From positions 119,546,561 through 119,610,560 of the forward strand of contig NC_064621.1 in NCBI RefSeq assembly GCF_023898315.1: a stretch of DNA of 64,000 bases, read 5' to 3'. The position numbers and the translations under genes were made by a program. The notes beneath the pieces were generated by a model that searched no databases, was not told where the DNA came from, and worked only from the letters and a program-made list of their open reading frames with translations. The first letter of the stretch is position 1, and each line of letters begins with the position of its first letter. Shown piece after piece: positions 40,386 to 53,340 of the stretch. The stretch is from Schistocerca nitens (lineage: Eukaryota; Arthropoda; Insecta; Orthoptera; Acrididae).

Positions 40386-41510
40386 TTCAAAAATAGCTGA
40401 AAATTTTCCAACAGGACCTATACACAGCTACAATTATGAAAGTGCCATTACTTAGTTTAAGCTCACATGCACGTGCTTCTATACGTTCCTCTACACAAAA
40501 AAAATTAGTTTCTAAATTTTTCACACTATGGTAAATTTTAGCACGTGTGACAACTCGTCCTCTATTCATAGTTTCTGTACTTACATGTGCTGAAAGCTTA
40601 TATCCATCTTCATTTACCTTTTCCATATCCGTGATTATATGATGTTCTGACAGGAGTTGTACACCTATTCCACCCTCAGTTTCTTAATTTCTAAACAAAC
40701 AAGAAGCTGGTCTTACTTTGTTTTTTAATTCCCTGATATTCGGATGTAGTATGCTAACTAACACTATTTGTCACCATGCTTTTACGAGAATCATGTAACA
40801 TTTAAATATTATTTTTCGCTATACTTCTGTGTGACTCTTGAAATTTTTAACATCTGTAGTACCCGCCTGACTAGCTTCTCATTAAGCTTAACATCATTTA
40901 ATGTCGCTTAATTGGACACTGATCTTAGCCTAAAAAAGAGATATTCCAACGAGTTTCAGTGGCCCTGAATCCCCTATTAAAGATTTTTCTATGATGCCAG
41001 CCTACTTACGTTTCCCTTTCCTACTGAGATGCTGGCCAAGCGTTGTGAAGTCGCTCCTACCAATAGCATCTGCAGGAACTAAACCTATTCCTGACAAAGT
41101 AACCGTCTGAAGCAGTTGATCAACCTCCATATTGTCCCTCCTGACAAAGCTGTTCAGTTGCAGACGATCATACCACATGAAAGCAAGGGTGAAGCTAACA
41201 CTTGTATGCTTCGCTGCAGATAGTATTTTTAGCCGATCACACTCAATATTGTAACCCTGAACCCTATCAGTACTGTTCCTGCTCCACCCACAATCACAAC
41301 ATGATCCTGCCTTATAAAACGCTTGAATAATGACCCTACACCATCTAACACTTGGCTAAGACATGGACAGGGCTTGAAACAACCTGTGACTTGGTACCTC
41401 CCACCCAGTTTTTCCTGCGTGATCTGGCCCACACCTGATCCATGGCTACTACCTAACAACAGAAATTTCCTCCTACTTTATATTTTTTGAAGTAGCTAGC
41501 TTGCTGGTGA
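40386..41510 (-). pseudogene. LINE remnant: SGNH-hydrolase-like ORF1 part and endonuclease start
   Basis: On the minus strand 41459-41229 reads MLGSSHGSGVGQ followed by a FIRQDHVVIVGGAG block, similar in layout to a GDSH...GGxND SGNH-hydrolase domain, a type of domain known in ORF1 of some CR1-like LINEs. 40626-40390 reads GYKLSAHVSTETMNRGRVVT and AREACELKLSN-like residues, consistent with a LINE endonuclease. Stops separate them, and the nuclease is cut off at 40386, where the gypsy remnant ends. The SGNH assignment is tentative. Confidence 0.45.
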
Positions 41511-41529
41511 AAGTCGGTTGTGAATTAAC

Positions 41530-44500
41530 TACACATACATCTGCCTCACCAGCCTTCTGATTGGTTTGATTCGGCACGCCACGAATTCCTCTCATCTCAG
41601 AGTAACACTTGCAATCTAAGTTCTGAATTATTTGGTGGATGTATTCCAATCTCTGTTTTTCTGTCATCTTCTACAGTTTTTGCGCCTTACAGCTCCCTGT
41701 AGAGCCATGGAAGTCATTTCTTCATGTCTTAACAGGTATTCTATCATCCTATCCCTTCTCCTTGTGTTTTTCACATATTCATTTCCTCTCCGATTCTGCG
41801 CAAAACCTCCTCCTCCTTATTTTATCAGTCCAACGAATTATCAACATACCTCTGTAGCATCACATTTTAAATGCTTCGATTCTCTTCTGTTCTGGTTTTC
41901 TCACAGTTATTGTTTCACGACTATGCAAAACTGTGCTCCAGACATATATTCTCAGAAATTTCTTCCTTAGATTAAGTCCTATGTTTAGTACTAGTAGATT
42001 TCTCTTGGCCAGATATGCTCTTTTTCTCAAGGCTGGTGTGCTTTTGATGTACTCCTTGATCCGTGCATCGTTGGTTATTTGGCTACCTAGGTAGCAGAAT
42101 TCCTTAATAACATCTACATCGAGACCATCAGTCTTGATGTTAAGTTTCTAGCTGTTATCATTTCTTCTACTTCACATGATTTTAGTCTTTCTTCAATTTA
42201 CCATCCCGATTTGTACTCAATATAGGAGTCATTCCATTCAGCAGATCATGTAATTCTTCCTCACTTTCACTCAGGATAGCAATGTCATCAGCGAATCGTA
42301 TCTTTGATATCATTTGAACTTGAATTTCAATTCAACTCCTGATTCTTCCTTTTGTTTACATAATTGCTTCTTCGATGTACAGAATGAACAATAGGAGCGA
42401 AATATTATATTCCTGTCTTACACCCTTTTAAATCCGGGCACTTCGTTCTTGGTCATCTACTCTGATTATTCCCTCTTGGCTCTCGTTCATCTTGTATATT
42501 GCCTTTCTCTCCCTACTGCTTACGCCTATTTTTCTCAGAATTTCTATCATCTTGCACGATTTTACATTGTCTAACGCTTTTTCCAGGCCGACAAACCATA
42601 TGAACGTGTCTTGATTTTCCTTTTATCTCGCTTCCATTATTAACCGCAACTTCAGAATTGCCACTCTGGTGCCTTTACCTTTTCTAAAGCCAAAGTGCTC
42701 TTGTCAGCAACTTGTATGTATGAGCTGTTAAGCTCATTGCGCGATAATTCTTGTACTTGTCAGCTCTAGCAGTCTTCCGAATTGTGTGGATGATATTTTT
42801 CCGAAAGTCAGATGGTATGTCATCAGACTCGTAAATTTTACAAACCAACGTGAATAGTGGTTTTGTTGCCACTTCGCTCGAGGATTTTAGAAATGCTGAT
42901 GGAATGTTATCTATCCCTCCTGCCTTATTTGATCGTAAGTCCTCCATAGCCCTCTTCAATTCTGAGTGTAATACTGGATCCACTACTTCTTCTAAATCGA
43001 CTCCTGTTTCTTCTTCTAACACATCAGACAAATCTTCCCTCTCATAGAGAGCTTTATTGTATTCTTTCAACCTATCCACTCTCCTCTGCATTTAACAGTA
43101 GAATTCCCTTTGCACTCTTAATGTTACCATCCTTGCTTTTTATTTGAAAGGTTATTTTGACATTCGTGTATGCTGATCTCATTTTTCATGTAGCCATTTC
43201 GTCTTAGCATCCCTGCACTTACTGTTTATTTCATTCGTCAACGACTTGTATTTCTGTATTCCTGAATTTTTGTACTTCCTTCTTTCGTAGATCAATTAAA
43301 GTACTTCATCTGTTACCCGTCGTTTTTCCGCAGTTCCTTGTACGTACATTATTCTTTCCAATTTCTGTGACTGCCCTTCTTAGACATGTCTATTCATCTC
43401 CAACGGTACTGCTATTCCATATTGCCTTATCTATAGCCTTAGAGAAATTCAAGCGTATCTCGTCATTCCTTAGTACTTCCGTATCCCACTTTTCTTCCTG
43501 ATAAATCTCTTAAACTTCAATATACTCTTCGTCACTACTACATTTTGACTTGAGTCTATATCTGCTCCTCGGTACGTCACACAATCCAGCATCTGATTTC
43601 GAAATCTGTGTATGTTAATTATGTAAACTAAAACCTTGCCATATAATCCGCCATTTTCCAGGTATACCTCTTCCGCTTGTGATTCTTGAATAGATTCTTC
43701 GCTACTAGCAGCTGAAATTTATAACAAAATTGAATGAGACCTGGTAGTCAAGGAAGGCAAGAATAGGTTACGATTGTGGACGGGGCCGTAATCCGTTACT
43801 ATTGGCTGGCTTTTCTTTTAATCACATACTATTTATTTAAAATGAATATCAAATTAAAATAATAGCAATAATTAAGAATTGTTTCACGGCTGAAGGACTT
43901 AATGGCAATACATTAAGAATTGTTTAACTTGTTGCAACTTACAAACTATAGATATTAGAATATTGAAAACAAATCACCAAGGCCTTAAAGTTTAACTGCT
44001 AAAATGCAATTACTACATTAGTATTTTAAGACAAGTAGCGACAGTCATGGCTGAAGGCCTTTAACGATAAGAATCGCAATTATTAAAAAAATTAAAGAAA
44101 CATACTGTCAAATAGCAACGCAATGGCAAAAGTTACTTTAAAAGACAGGCAACTTATCATCAAACAGGTGAGACAGAATGATAGTAAACTTGGTAGCACA
44201 ACCGTTTAAATACGCTGTAACGCCAAGAATGGCAACTTTATTAAAAATTTTAGAAACATACAATAAAACAGCAAATATAATAACTCAAAAGGATAAGCAA
44301 CTGATCACCAAACAGATGAGACAAATGATGGTAACCGGGTCATACAATAATAAAATAATAACACAATAATAAAACACGAGGGGTAGACGCATATGGTGCT
44401 CACGGAATCGACCTCTGAGTAGGTCAGGCCAAAACACTTTCGCTAGCGATGAGAAACGCACCCAAGAGATGCATTCACTTGACAAGACGGTAACTCAGAC

Positions 44501-46010
44501 TAGTGTCAGTGTAACGAATGACTAATGATAATCTGCTGAAGCTACCTAACGTCCGATAACCAATGCAACGATGGAACACCACGTCAAAGCCGGAACCGGC
44601 GGTCAGCAGAATGCTGTGTTTAGTGTGTCCGAAAGGAGGAAGGAACCACTCCTACCAGAGTAGAGAAACACCAACCGACCTACAAATCAAGGAAACCGTC
44701 GAAACTACACACCTTACCGGGCAGCAGCTGCAAGGCGAGGAAACGTACATTGCCGTTACATACACTAACCTCCAGGGCAGGTCACTGGGATGTTAGCAGC
44801 CATCAGACAGGAAAAATACCACTGGTTGCACTTAATAAATAGTAACACATAGAATTCAGCAATTAGTAACAAGAGGTCGAGGAAAGCTAGTTACATGCGC
44901 CTTCTCCAAACACTCCACTCGCAGCTCTTCGTCTCGGCGACACTACGAGCAGCAACACGAACCCAAGTAACTGGAGAATCGAGAGATCTCACAATGTGGA
45001 GGTTTCACTGCTAGGATTAAAATCCACTGAAAGCTTGTTGGATCCGGTTGACGACTACATCTTGTAACCTCGCAACCACAGCCGTTCCACTCGGCAGTGC
45101 ATGCGTGCCGCCAGTGGTCCCGGGGTGTTGCCGCACTGCTCTGGAGTCCCCAACCGAACTGCTCACTCACACAACCCGGAAGAACAACGATGTCCCCCCA
45201 AAGATAGGGCCACAGTTACTACATATCGATAACGCCGCTCCTGCCACTTGCGGACAGGCAACGCCTGCGAAACCAAGTGGCGCCAGTCAACACAAAGAGA
45301 ATACAAACAACCGCAACCATGTCAACTAAACGATACAGGCTGGCCTCCAACAGAGGACGGAAATCTACAACAGCACCAACGCGAGCCACAGCACGGCTCA
45401 CTTAACTAGTGTTTCTCCTCTCTGATTCCTTGGTTCAAGCCCACATCCTCCTGTAACATTTTCTTCTACTCCTTCCCCTACAACGTCATTCCGGGTTCCT
45501 ATCACTATTAGATTTTCATCTCCATTTATGTACTGCACTGTAGTACCCTTTCAATATGCTCATATACTTTCTCTATCTCTTCATCTTCAGCTTGCGATGT
45601 CTGCATGTATACCAGAACTATCGTTGTTGGTGTTTGTGTGCTGTCGATTCTGATGTGAACAACCCTATCCCTCAATTTTTTGCAGTAACACACTCTCTGC
45701 CATGCCTTCCTATTCATAATGAATCCTGCTCCCCTTATACCATTTTCTGCTGCTGTTGGTATTACCTTGTACTCATCTGACCATAAATCCTTGTCTTCTT
45801 TCTACTTCACTTCTATGACTTCTACTATATTTAGATTGAGCCTTTGCATTTCCATTTTCAGATTTTATAGTTTGCCTACTACGTTCAAGCTTCTGACATT
45901 CCAAGCCCCGAGTCGTAGAACGTTATCCTTTTGTTGATTATTCAATCTCATGGTAACCTTCTCGTTGGCAATCCCCTGTGTTGACCCACGGCTGTTAAAT
46001 TTCGTTAACT
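41530..46010 (-). pseudogene. RTE-like LINE remnant, interrupted
   Basis: On the minus strand, 46010-45405 gives the endonuclease start (RLGAWNVRSLNV-like at about 45915, then VVHIRIDSTQTPTTIVLVYM at about 45660). After the 1.67-kb insertion, 43735-41530 gives the linker, then DLRSNKAGGIDNIPSAFL (42920), YKNYRAMSLTAHTYKLLTRA (42710-42750), the polymerase motif RFADDIAIL (42276-42300, intact FADD) and the C-terminal YLGSQITND block (about 42090). Many stops and frame changes. It parallels the plus-strand LINE at 8700-11058 but includes the polymerase region missing there. Confidence 0.75.
43736..45404. mobile_element. Unclassified 1.67-kb insertion in the LINE
   Basis: The LINE reading stops at TGAATGAGACC (about 43736) and resumes at ACTAGTGTTTCTCC (about 45405). 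The insert runs TGAGACC ... GGCTCA, so TG...CA ends are possible. The left two-thirds are AT-rich with internal tandem-like repeats: AAGAAACATACTGTC ... CAAACAGGTGAGACAGAATG at 44095-44178 matches AGAAACATACAATA ... CAAACAGATGAGACAAATG at 44251-44329, and GGCTGAAGGAC/CTT recurs at 43892 and 44049. The right third is GC-richer. There is no coding capacity and no obvious target duplication. An LTR is one possibility. Confidence 0.5.
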
Positions 46011-48929
46011 GATTGAAAAAATGAAATAGTGTAGCAGAAGCCTAAGAGATTGTGTGCAACAGCATTATTGATCAGATCAAAATTGGAAATTAAAAGAAAA
46101 ATAGACCTAGACTCTAAATGAACCCTCACATTCTAACATTAAATTATAGCATGTGCACCATATGAGCTGCACATCTACTCGGCATCGAATAAAGACACTT
46201 GCCGTATATTTCATCACAGTGTTGCCAAACTGCCTATTGGTGGATATTTTCTAATGAAAATACGCACACGAAAAAATTTTAATCGCATCTTCATATTCTT
46301 AGGGTCCATGGAACAATTCTGTGGTATCGATGTTTGTAAAGTTTGGTGTCCGGGCGCAAAGTGTCTATATCATAGACATGTTTTCTGTCACAAGAAGTGG
46401 ACGGGGAGAAGTGATGAAATACGAACGTTACCTATAAAAGCCTACACATAGTCCACATTACACTTGAGAGATTTCATAGTACTTATTCGTTTGTTGATTA
46501 TCTGTGAGAGAAGATGTTATGAATTGGAAGTTTCAGGGGAAAGGTGAGTACGTTCATTATTTGGAACGCTCGCAATAGCTTAGCCGTGTCATCTACTGCA
46601 GTAAGTAGTTATGTGGCACACTTAGCAGTGGATGGGCTGCAAGGAGGTCAACGACAGACCGGCCGGTGGGCAAGAGATAATAAACGGTCCAGAAGTGTCG
46701 CTATCTCCTGGCCGCAAGAATGAATGAACTACGTTGCTTCAACTCGACCCATATTTGTATGTGAAGTAGATAAAAATGAATTTACGATGTTACGAGCCAC
46801 ACTACAAGTTGTGCGCATTATGAGCCAGAAAGAAGTCGAACCATGGATGTGAGTATGTGCTGTGGTGACGGTGGATATGGTTGTAGTCCGTTCCACTGTT
46901 ACCAGATAGTGAACAATGGAATGTAATTAGTCATTCCATACATCAATTTGCTTTCATTAGTGTGGCAACAGTTTGCACTAAGACGTTTTCCATACTTGTA
47001 CGGTCGTGCTACTGTTCGGAAGGATCGCGGCAATCTCGTTCTAAGTATATCCCGTGGTTTTATTGGACCGTAGTTTTAAAATTCCCGACCTGAAATCCAT
47101 CAGGCGTCGCTGAGGCTCATTGGAACATACATAATGCACCACTTCAATTTACAAAAAGATCAGTCCTGTCATATTTGACTTACTTCAAGAAAAATATAAG
47201 AATATCCTTTCGCGAAGAGTAAATACTTCAAAAGTATATGATATCTGGTACCATCTTTTGAACTCATTGTGTATCACTTTCCTTTGAATGGACTCTCCAC
47301 TTCATGGACTCTGCAGGAAAGGCACGTGGTATGCACACAGTTAGTAAAGCTATACAGCGATATTTGTGGAAAACACTGGAAATAGCATTTTCTTTCTTCT
47401 GCAGATCACGGAGGTAATGCAGCGACAAGTTGCCATAAGACACCCCTATCGTTCGTTGGTTTGTGGATGCACAGCAAAACGTTCGCTATAGCTTCCTCAA
47501 TACATTCCGATTCGAGTAAATGAAATTTTCTTTCTTGGTATCAGCTTCATGTCTATTGTTCTGTGAACACGTATTTCCTTTGAAGGCATACGATGTATCT
47601 GCTTTCGAACGAGAAGTTCTCTCTTTCAGTATTCCAAGTTTTCGCATACGGTGGAATCTGTACACGTGTGCAGTTACTGTGACGAGTATCGAAAGAATAC
47701 GTCTTTCACTGCAGCGTAGGAAGATTCAGGGAGAGGTGCGGAAGAAGGTTTCGTGTCCTACCAGAGACACGTACTTCATGAGGACAAGATAAAAACCTGC
47801 GCGCAGAATCAGAGCACGTGCAGAAGTGAACTAGCAGCCGTTAATCTCGCTCGCCATCCGTGAGGAGACTGGGAATCGATGCAAATACAACCGGCACCAT
47901 TCGATACCAGAGCTGTCCTGATGCATACTAAACCAGGTACGGCCGTCCAGGTTGCAATGCAGACAATATGAATACAAGGTTGGATATTGTGACTGTAATC
48001 ATCAGTTTCAAAATTTACGTTTTCCGATTTTAAAAAAAAATGTTATTTAAACCTTTTGATTATATGCCTATGTAATCCATTATACACATTCCTTGTAAAT
48101 CATGAGAGTAGTGACCATTTGAATTCGTCCACTTATTAAAGATAACATTCTGTACGGTAGAAAGTCATGTGGTTATCGTTAAAGCATGAGATAGTTTGTA
48201 ATACTCATTAATAAGTCGAACTCATCCAGGATACATGTGATATGAGTGACAAGCACTTTCTAAAATCTGAAATTCGAAAAATGGAAAATTTGTACAATTC
48301 ATGAAAATAAATGAAAATTAACTGCGTGGAAGACTTCGTAATTGTCATACATCCTTTGTAAAGACAAATGCGTTGGTTTCTCGCACCTCCGAACTATTTT
48401 TTCGTTATATGACGAATTAAGTTCACATACGTTACGTAATGGCCTCAATGTATGTTAAAAAAATTGTTACTGGAACTAGGAGATTACTATTAACAAATCA
48501 TCAAGAAAATAGGTCATTAAGGTTAATATGAATTACAAAAATTGTTGACATTATTATTCTAATTAAAAGATAAATAAAGAACAACAAAATCTTCAGGTTT
48601 GTTGCGCTATGTAAGTTGATGATGAAAGAAACAAAATTTGAAGGGCAGTAGTGCCAGAGAAAAGACATTTTTCATATCACGTGAACTGAATAGGAAGCTC
48701 AACGATCAGAAAATAAACTGATTTGCATACCTCTTGCTATCACCAGTATAAAAGGTAAAGGTAGACATGGAAATTACTATTGCAGAAGATACAGAATCGC
48801 TAATAAAAAAGTTACGTCTTTTAAAAAACAAATTCATTTGAGATTACTAAACAGACATCAGACCATATTAATGGATCACAAATTTTTCTTCATCAACAAT
48901 CTGAGAATATATTCTGAGCTCAAACATAA
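46011..48929. other. Unassigned DNA
   Basis: Nearly 3 kb in which I recognise no element. A TATA-like CTATAAAAG lies at 46431-46439, about 40 bp upstream of an initiator-like TCATAGT, but no gene follows. The open frame at 47520-47792 has a hydrophobic start but no recognisable domain and is probably chance. Confidence 0.4.
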
Positions 48930-49480
48930 TGACGTGTCTTGAACAGAATCACCTGCTCCGCGCCAACCATCATGGGTTCCGAAAACACGGATCATGCGAA
49001 ACCCAACTCGCACCTCTCTCACATGACATACTAAAACTTTAGATCAAGGCAGTCAGGTAGATGCAGTATTTCTTGATTACCGAAAAATATTTCAGTCGGT
49101 GGCAAACCTACGCTTATTGTCAAAAGTACGATCATACGAAGTAACAAGTGAAATTTGTGACTGAATTCAGGACTTTTTGGCAGTGAGGACGGAGCATGTC
49201 ATCTTGGATGGCCAGTCATCGTCAGATGTAGAAGTAACTTCAAACGTGCCATGGGAAATGTGTTGAGACTTTGCTATTCACGCTGTATATTAATGACCTT
49301 GTAGACATTATTAAGAATAACCGTAGACTTTATGAAGATGATGCAGTGATCTATTATGAAGTAATGTCTGAAAGAAGCTGCATTAATATCAGTGATCTTG
49401 ACAAGATTTCAAGGCAGTTCAAAGATTGGCAACTTGCTTTAAATGTTAATAAAAGTAAAACTGTGCGCATCTATGATCAC
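48930..49480 (+). pseudogene. Jockey-like LINE reverse transcriptase remnant
   Basis: Across frames: HGFRKHGSCETQLAP (about 48970), VDAVFLDYRK-like (49050), LLSKVRSYEVTSEICD (49110), then LFTLYINDLVDIIKNNRRL (49274), YEDDAVIYYEV (polymerase motif with glutamate in place of the usual alanine) and WQLALNVNKSK (49430). The match stops at about 49480. Stops in the first half and a frame change at about 49265 inactivate it. Confidence 0.7.
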
Positions 49481-50099
49481 GGTTTTTGGCTGGAGGCCGC
49501 ATTTAATGAAGTTCAGGAGGCTGTTTCGGCAGCTACTAAGTGAGTACTGTTAATCCCGCTGCAAATTTGGTTCATGTTCGAACAAACATAAATCGTCTGT
49601 GTTCCCTCGTCGCACGCGAATCATTCCAGCGACTGGCCAAAAAACTGAGGGCACCAAGCTTCTTTACACAATTTCAACGAGGCTCACAATGTGGAGTACA
49701 CTCCCCAGAACTGATCTTGGCTCTTTTGTTTTGAGACGCTGGAAGGCGTGAACCAGTGATTTCGAAAATTCTGACACAAGCTAGGCTATGACTTCCTAGA
49801 GTTAGGCGAAAAGCCTGAGAACTATAAACGCCCACCCCAAAGTGTGTCGTGGGGACCTCACCAAGGCATCTGCGGGCTTTGAATGTACGTTAAGTTGTTT
49901 TAGACTAGGCTCCTCTACAGAGTAGATAATGATAGATAGGAGATATCCAGAAGCATTAATACAGAGCTCTCAGAAATTCCATCCACAAATGAAAACATAA
50001 AATCCTGGTGATGAACTACTAAAGCTTTTCCCACGGGGTCACGGAGTATAAAGTACACCTTGACAGCAAAAAAGCAGCGGTGGAACAAAGATCTGGCTA
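49481..50099. other. Unassigned DNA
   Basis: An open frame at 49540-49734 has no recognisable similarity. Confidence 0.4.
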
Positions 50100-51010
50100 A
50101 ATTAACAGCAGTGAGAAGTATTTGGGGGTGAATGTAAGTGTGTATCTAATGGCTAGGTTCAGAATTGTTCCTGCTGTCATACGAAACCGCATCCCAGACC
50201 ATAATAGGAATAGGTCCAATGTGTCCAGCACCCAGACAGGCTGGTGGCAGGGCTTCAGCTGACATCCTTCTAACCGACACAAAGCTATCACTCCCACTGA
50301 GGTAGAAAACACCACAGACCTTCACCCTGCCCTCCAATGAGCTCTACCTTGACATCACTGAATTCGCCAATGACGGTGGTTTGTGGACAGTGGAATGCAC
50401 GTTACAGGTCATCTGGCTCGGAACTGTCCTTGAAGTAACCGATTTGTAACAGACCGTTGCGTCACTATGGTGCCAACCGCTGCTCAGACTGCTGCTTCAG
50501 ATGCAGTACAATGCGCCAGAACCATACACCGAACACCATGGTTTTCTCTATAGGCAATGCCATGTGGCCCTCCGGAGTCCGGTCTTCTTGCAACCATGCA
50601 TTCTCACGATCACCGCTGCCAACAATCATGTATAGTGGCTGCATTCCTACCAAATCTTTCTGAAGTATCGCAAAAGGAACACCCAGCTTCCTGTAGCCCT
50701 ATCACACGATCTCGTTCAAACTCAGTGCGGTGTTGATAATGGCGTGTTCGTCACCTTTAAAGGCATCCTTGACTAACATCAGGTCACCACGTCCAATCTC
50801 AGAGGTAAGCGAAGCTCACGACCGTTACAGCGTTCATTTAAATCAAACCTAACCTGCATTCTCATAGTGGTGCTACTAGCGCCACTCTCGATATTGGAAT
50901 TGAAATTTGAAGAGGCATCATCTTTCAGATGTAGAAACAAATCTAGTAACTTCCGCTTATGTTGCACAACTCCTTCTTCATGCTGCGATATCTTTGCTTT
51001 TCAGTCAGTG
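50100..51010 (-). pseudogene. Tc1-like transposon remnant
   Basis: The minus strand, in several frames, reads FERDRVIGLQEAG (about 50725), ERFGRNAATIHDCWQR (50640, helix-turn-helix), VLAHCTASEAAV, VTQRSVTNRLLQGQ (about 50440) and, lower down, a YYGLGCGF segment corresponding to the VMVWGAISYDS block (50200). The outer part at 50860-51010 (GGTGCTACTAGCGCCACTC, AACTTCCGCTTATGTTGCAC, CAGTCAGTGTA) looks like the end of the transposon. The C-terminal third, with the second aspartate and the glutamate, is absent. Confidence 0.65.
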
Positions 51011-51712
51011 TATGTTAAATACAATTGGAGAAAACAGACTGACGTCTGTGGAGGTGTTCATACTGAAACTATAACCCTCGTCATGTAGGATGGCGCTTCC
51101 GAGCATAGAGGCGGAGTGGCAGGGAAGCTTTGAGGGAGTAATATCTGCACATGCGTGGCAGCAGAGAATGGGCAAACAAGGTCCACGTTGCCGAACTGTA
51201 TTTCTGCGGACAACAATCAGGTTCATTTGCCTGTGGTACATCGCATTATATGTTCAAATCTATAACTGGAATAATAAATTTTAAAATCGATTTCAGCAAC
51301 TGTTTAGAGACATTTACTTCATGTCCCAAAGATGTTGCGACCACTGTTCCACACCTTTAGTCTTCACGGTGTCACCAGTCGAGAACCGCTAACACTGCTA
51401 TGTGAAGACGTCAAACAGAATTTTTCTCAAAATTACAACAGTATGATGACAGGGTCACTGAAACTGATTGCAATAACTATGATTTATTGCGATTTGGGGT
51501 GTTATAAATAAAAATGTAACACACAACAAAATAAACTTCAATCGCAAATTCCTGTTTATAGTCCGTAGAATCTTTTAAAATGGGTTAAGGCATGATTGTT
51601 TGTGTTTGATTGCAGTTAAGTCTACTCGCAGTGCTCAATAAACTGTTGTAAAAATGGTCAGTATGTTGTAATATTTTTCGCTGTCAACAGGAGCGACGAG
51701 TGTAAACTAACT
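51011..51712. other. Unassigned DNA
   Basis: No element or gene recognised. Confidence 0.4.
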
Positions 51713-51912
51713 GCCGGCCGGGATGGCCGAGCGATTCTAGGCGCTACAGTCTGGAACCGCGTGAACGGTACGGTCGCAGGTTCGAATCCTGCCTCGGGCA
51801 TGGATGTGTGTGATGTCCTTAGGTTAGTTAGGTTTAAGTAGCTCTGAGCTCTAGGGGACTGTTGACCTCAGAAGTTAAGTCCCATAGTGCTCAGAGCCAT
51901 TTGACACGTTTT
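51713..51912 (+). repeat. tRNA-derived SINE, family B
   Basis: Head GGGATGGCCGAGCGATTCTA, B box GGTTCGAATCC, body CCTTAGGTTAGTTAGG, tail CAGAGCCATTTGACACGTTTT. Duplication TGTAAACTAACT (51701-51712 and 51913-51924), 12 bp and identical. Confidence 0.9.
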
Positions 51913-51924
51913 TGTAAACTAACT

Positions 51925-52559
51925 CGTTCGACGTTACAGTCAGAGATGGCATTTATGATACATTGAATAAGCAAACCATCTTCCTCGAATAACTCGAGGG
52001 ACTGCTGACTGATAACACTGAAAACCACCAATACCTCGACAGGTAACCGTCGCCGTCATTTTAAGGCATTTTCCAATTCATTCTTTGAAAATGACAAGGG
52101 TTTACCTATGACAATTTTTTACGAATTTATCCGACGGCTTCTTGCAAGCTATCAGAGCATGCAACGCGGTGAAAAAATCTTCTCCTTGGACCATATGTTG
52201 AACATTACAGTTTGCATACTACATTGGATACAAATTCGTAATCTATAAAGGCTACAAAATTCTCATGTACTATGTATGCAGCTGTTACGTTGACAAACAG
52301 ACCTTTAACCCATGAGTCTTTAAACCACTTTACTTCATTCCAGAATTTACGTATTAATACAATAGTCACTGATGTTTGAGTATGTGTCCGAACCGTATGA
52401 CTATAAACTTAGGACGGTAGGTTAAAGGCTTATATCCATCTTCATCTCGCTATCAAAGCCTTCTTTCTGAAGCTTTTCGGTATGCCGAAAAGACTGTGCC
52501 CATGATCAAGGGAAGATGTCATCTATTACTTCATGCACAAGTGATTCAGTTTCTGTTAT
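51925..52559. other. Unassigned DNA
   Basis: Nothing recognised. This could be the outer region of the DDE transposon that follows. Confidence 0.35.
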
Positions 52560-53340
52560 CTTGAATCATATGTTATTTTCTCCCACATAGCTATTAACCT
52601 TTGGCCAAATTAATTCATTGGGGTTATACTGACAGTGATATGTGGGTAAACGCAAAACTGGGTGACTACATTCATGTGCAAGAAAATCAAATCTGTACGT
52701 TCTGTCTCGTAACTTATACAAATTAACGGGCTTCAGGAATTCGGCACGAGTCTGGTTAATTCTGTGTGAAGTATTTTTATTTATAAGGCAAAGCAAAATA
52801 GCCGCTTTCCTGGTGTTTTTGCTTAGTCTTTTATCGGTAACAGTTGTATGGTAACTAGCACGGTACATTACAACGACCGACTTCGAAGTTAGGTCTGGCA
52901 ATATTTGTTCAGTGAACCACTTCACGAAACTGACCGCGTTCATTTCATAAAGGTAGTCACTGCTGTTTTTCTTACACCTAAATACAAGTTTAGCCTCAGG
53001 AACAAAACCAAAAAAGAGCCAGCATGGATAACAACTATCCAAAAACCTATTCCTGTGGGAACTTTACGACCGCTAGTATCATCTTTCATTTTCCAGCAGG
53101 TCTATCTGTAATGTTACTGATTCAACCCATGTTTTATCAAGTTAATGCTTTGTTGTACTACCTCCTTCTCTCATAACATGCATCTTTATAAGGAATGTGG
53201 TTCGTTCTGCACCTATGTTATTTCTTTCAACTACAAATTCTCTTCGTAACACATTTGAAGCCAATATCTTTTAAAATTCTTAGGCTGACGAAGCCCTACT
53301 CTTGAAGCCAATATTCTCACGCATAATTGTAACAAGCTTT
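52560..53340 (-). pseudogene. DDE_3-type (Tc1/mariner-related) transposase remnant
   Basis: Minus strand. Upstream, broken frames show DKTWVESVT at about 53140 (DETWV-type first aspartate block). A 158-codon frame (53042-52566) follows, with DYLYEMNAVSFVKWFTEQIL (29-48), SVVVMYRASYHTT (55-67) and LPTYHCQYNPNELIWPKV (132-149). In this insect transposase family the second block normally reads DNASYH, so the catalytic aspartate is replaced by tyrosine 60; the glutamate of NPxELIW is kept. It is inactive through that change and upstream stops. Confidence 0.7.

Noticed and set aside
46431-46490. Host promoter (TATA box and initiator)
   Set aside because: No coding sequence or transcript evidence follows. 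A TATAAA match is expected by chance in AT-rich DNA.
47520-47792. Secreted protein with a hydrophobic start
   Set aside because: Only 90 codons, no conserved pattern, and the hydrophobic stretch alone is not evidence.
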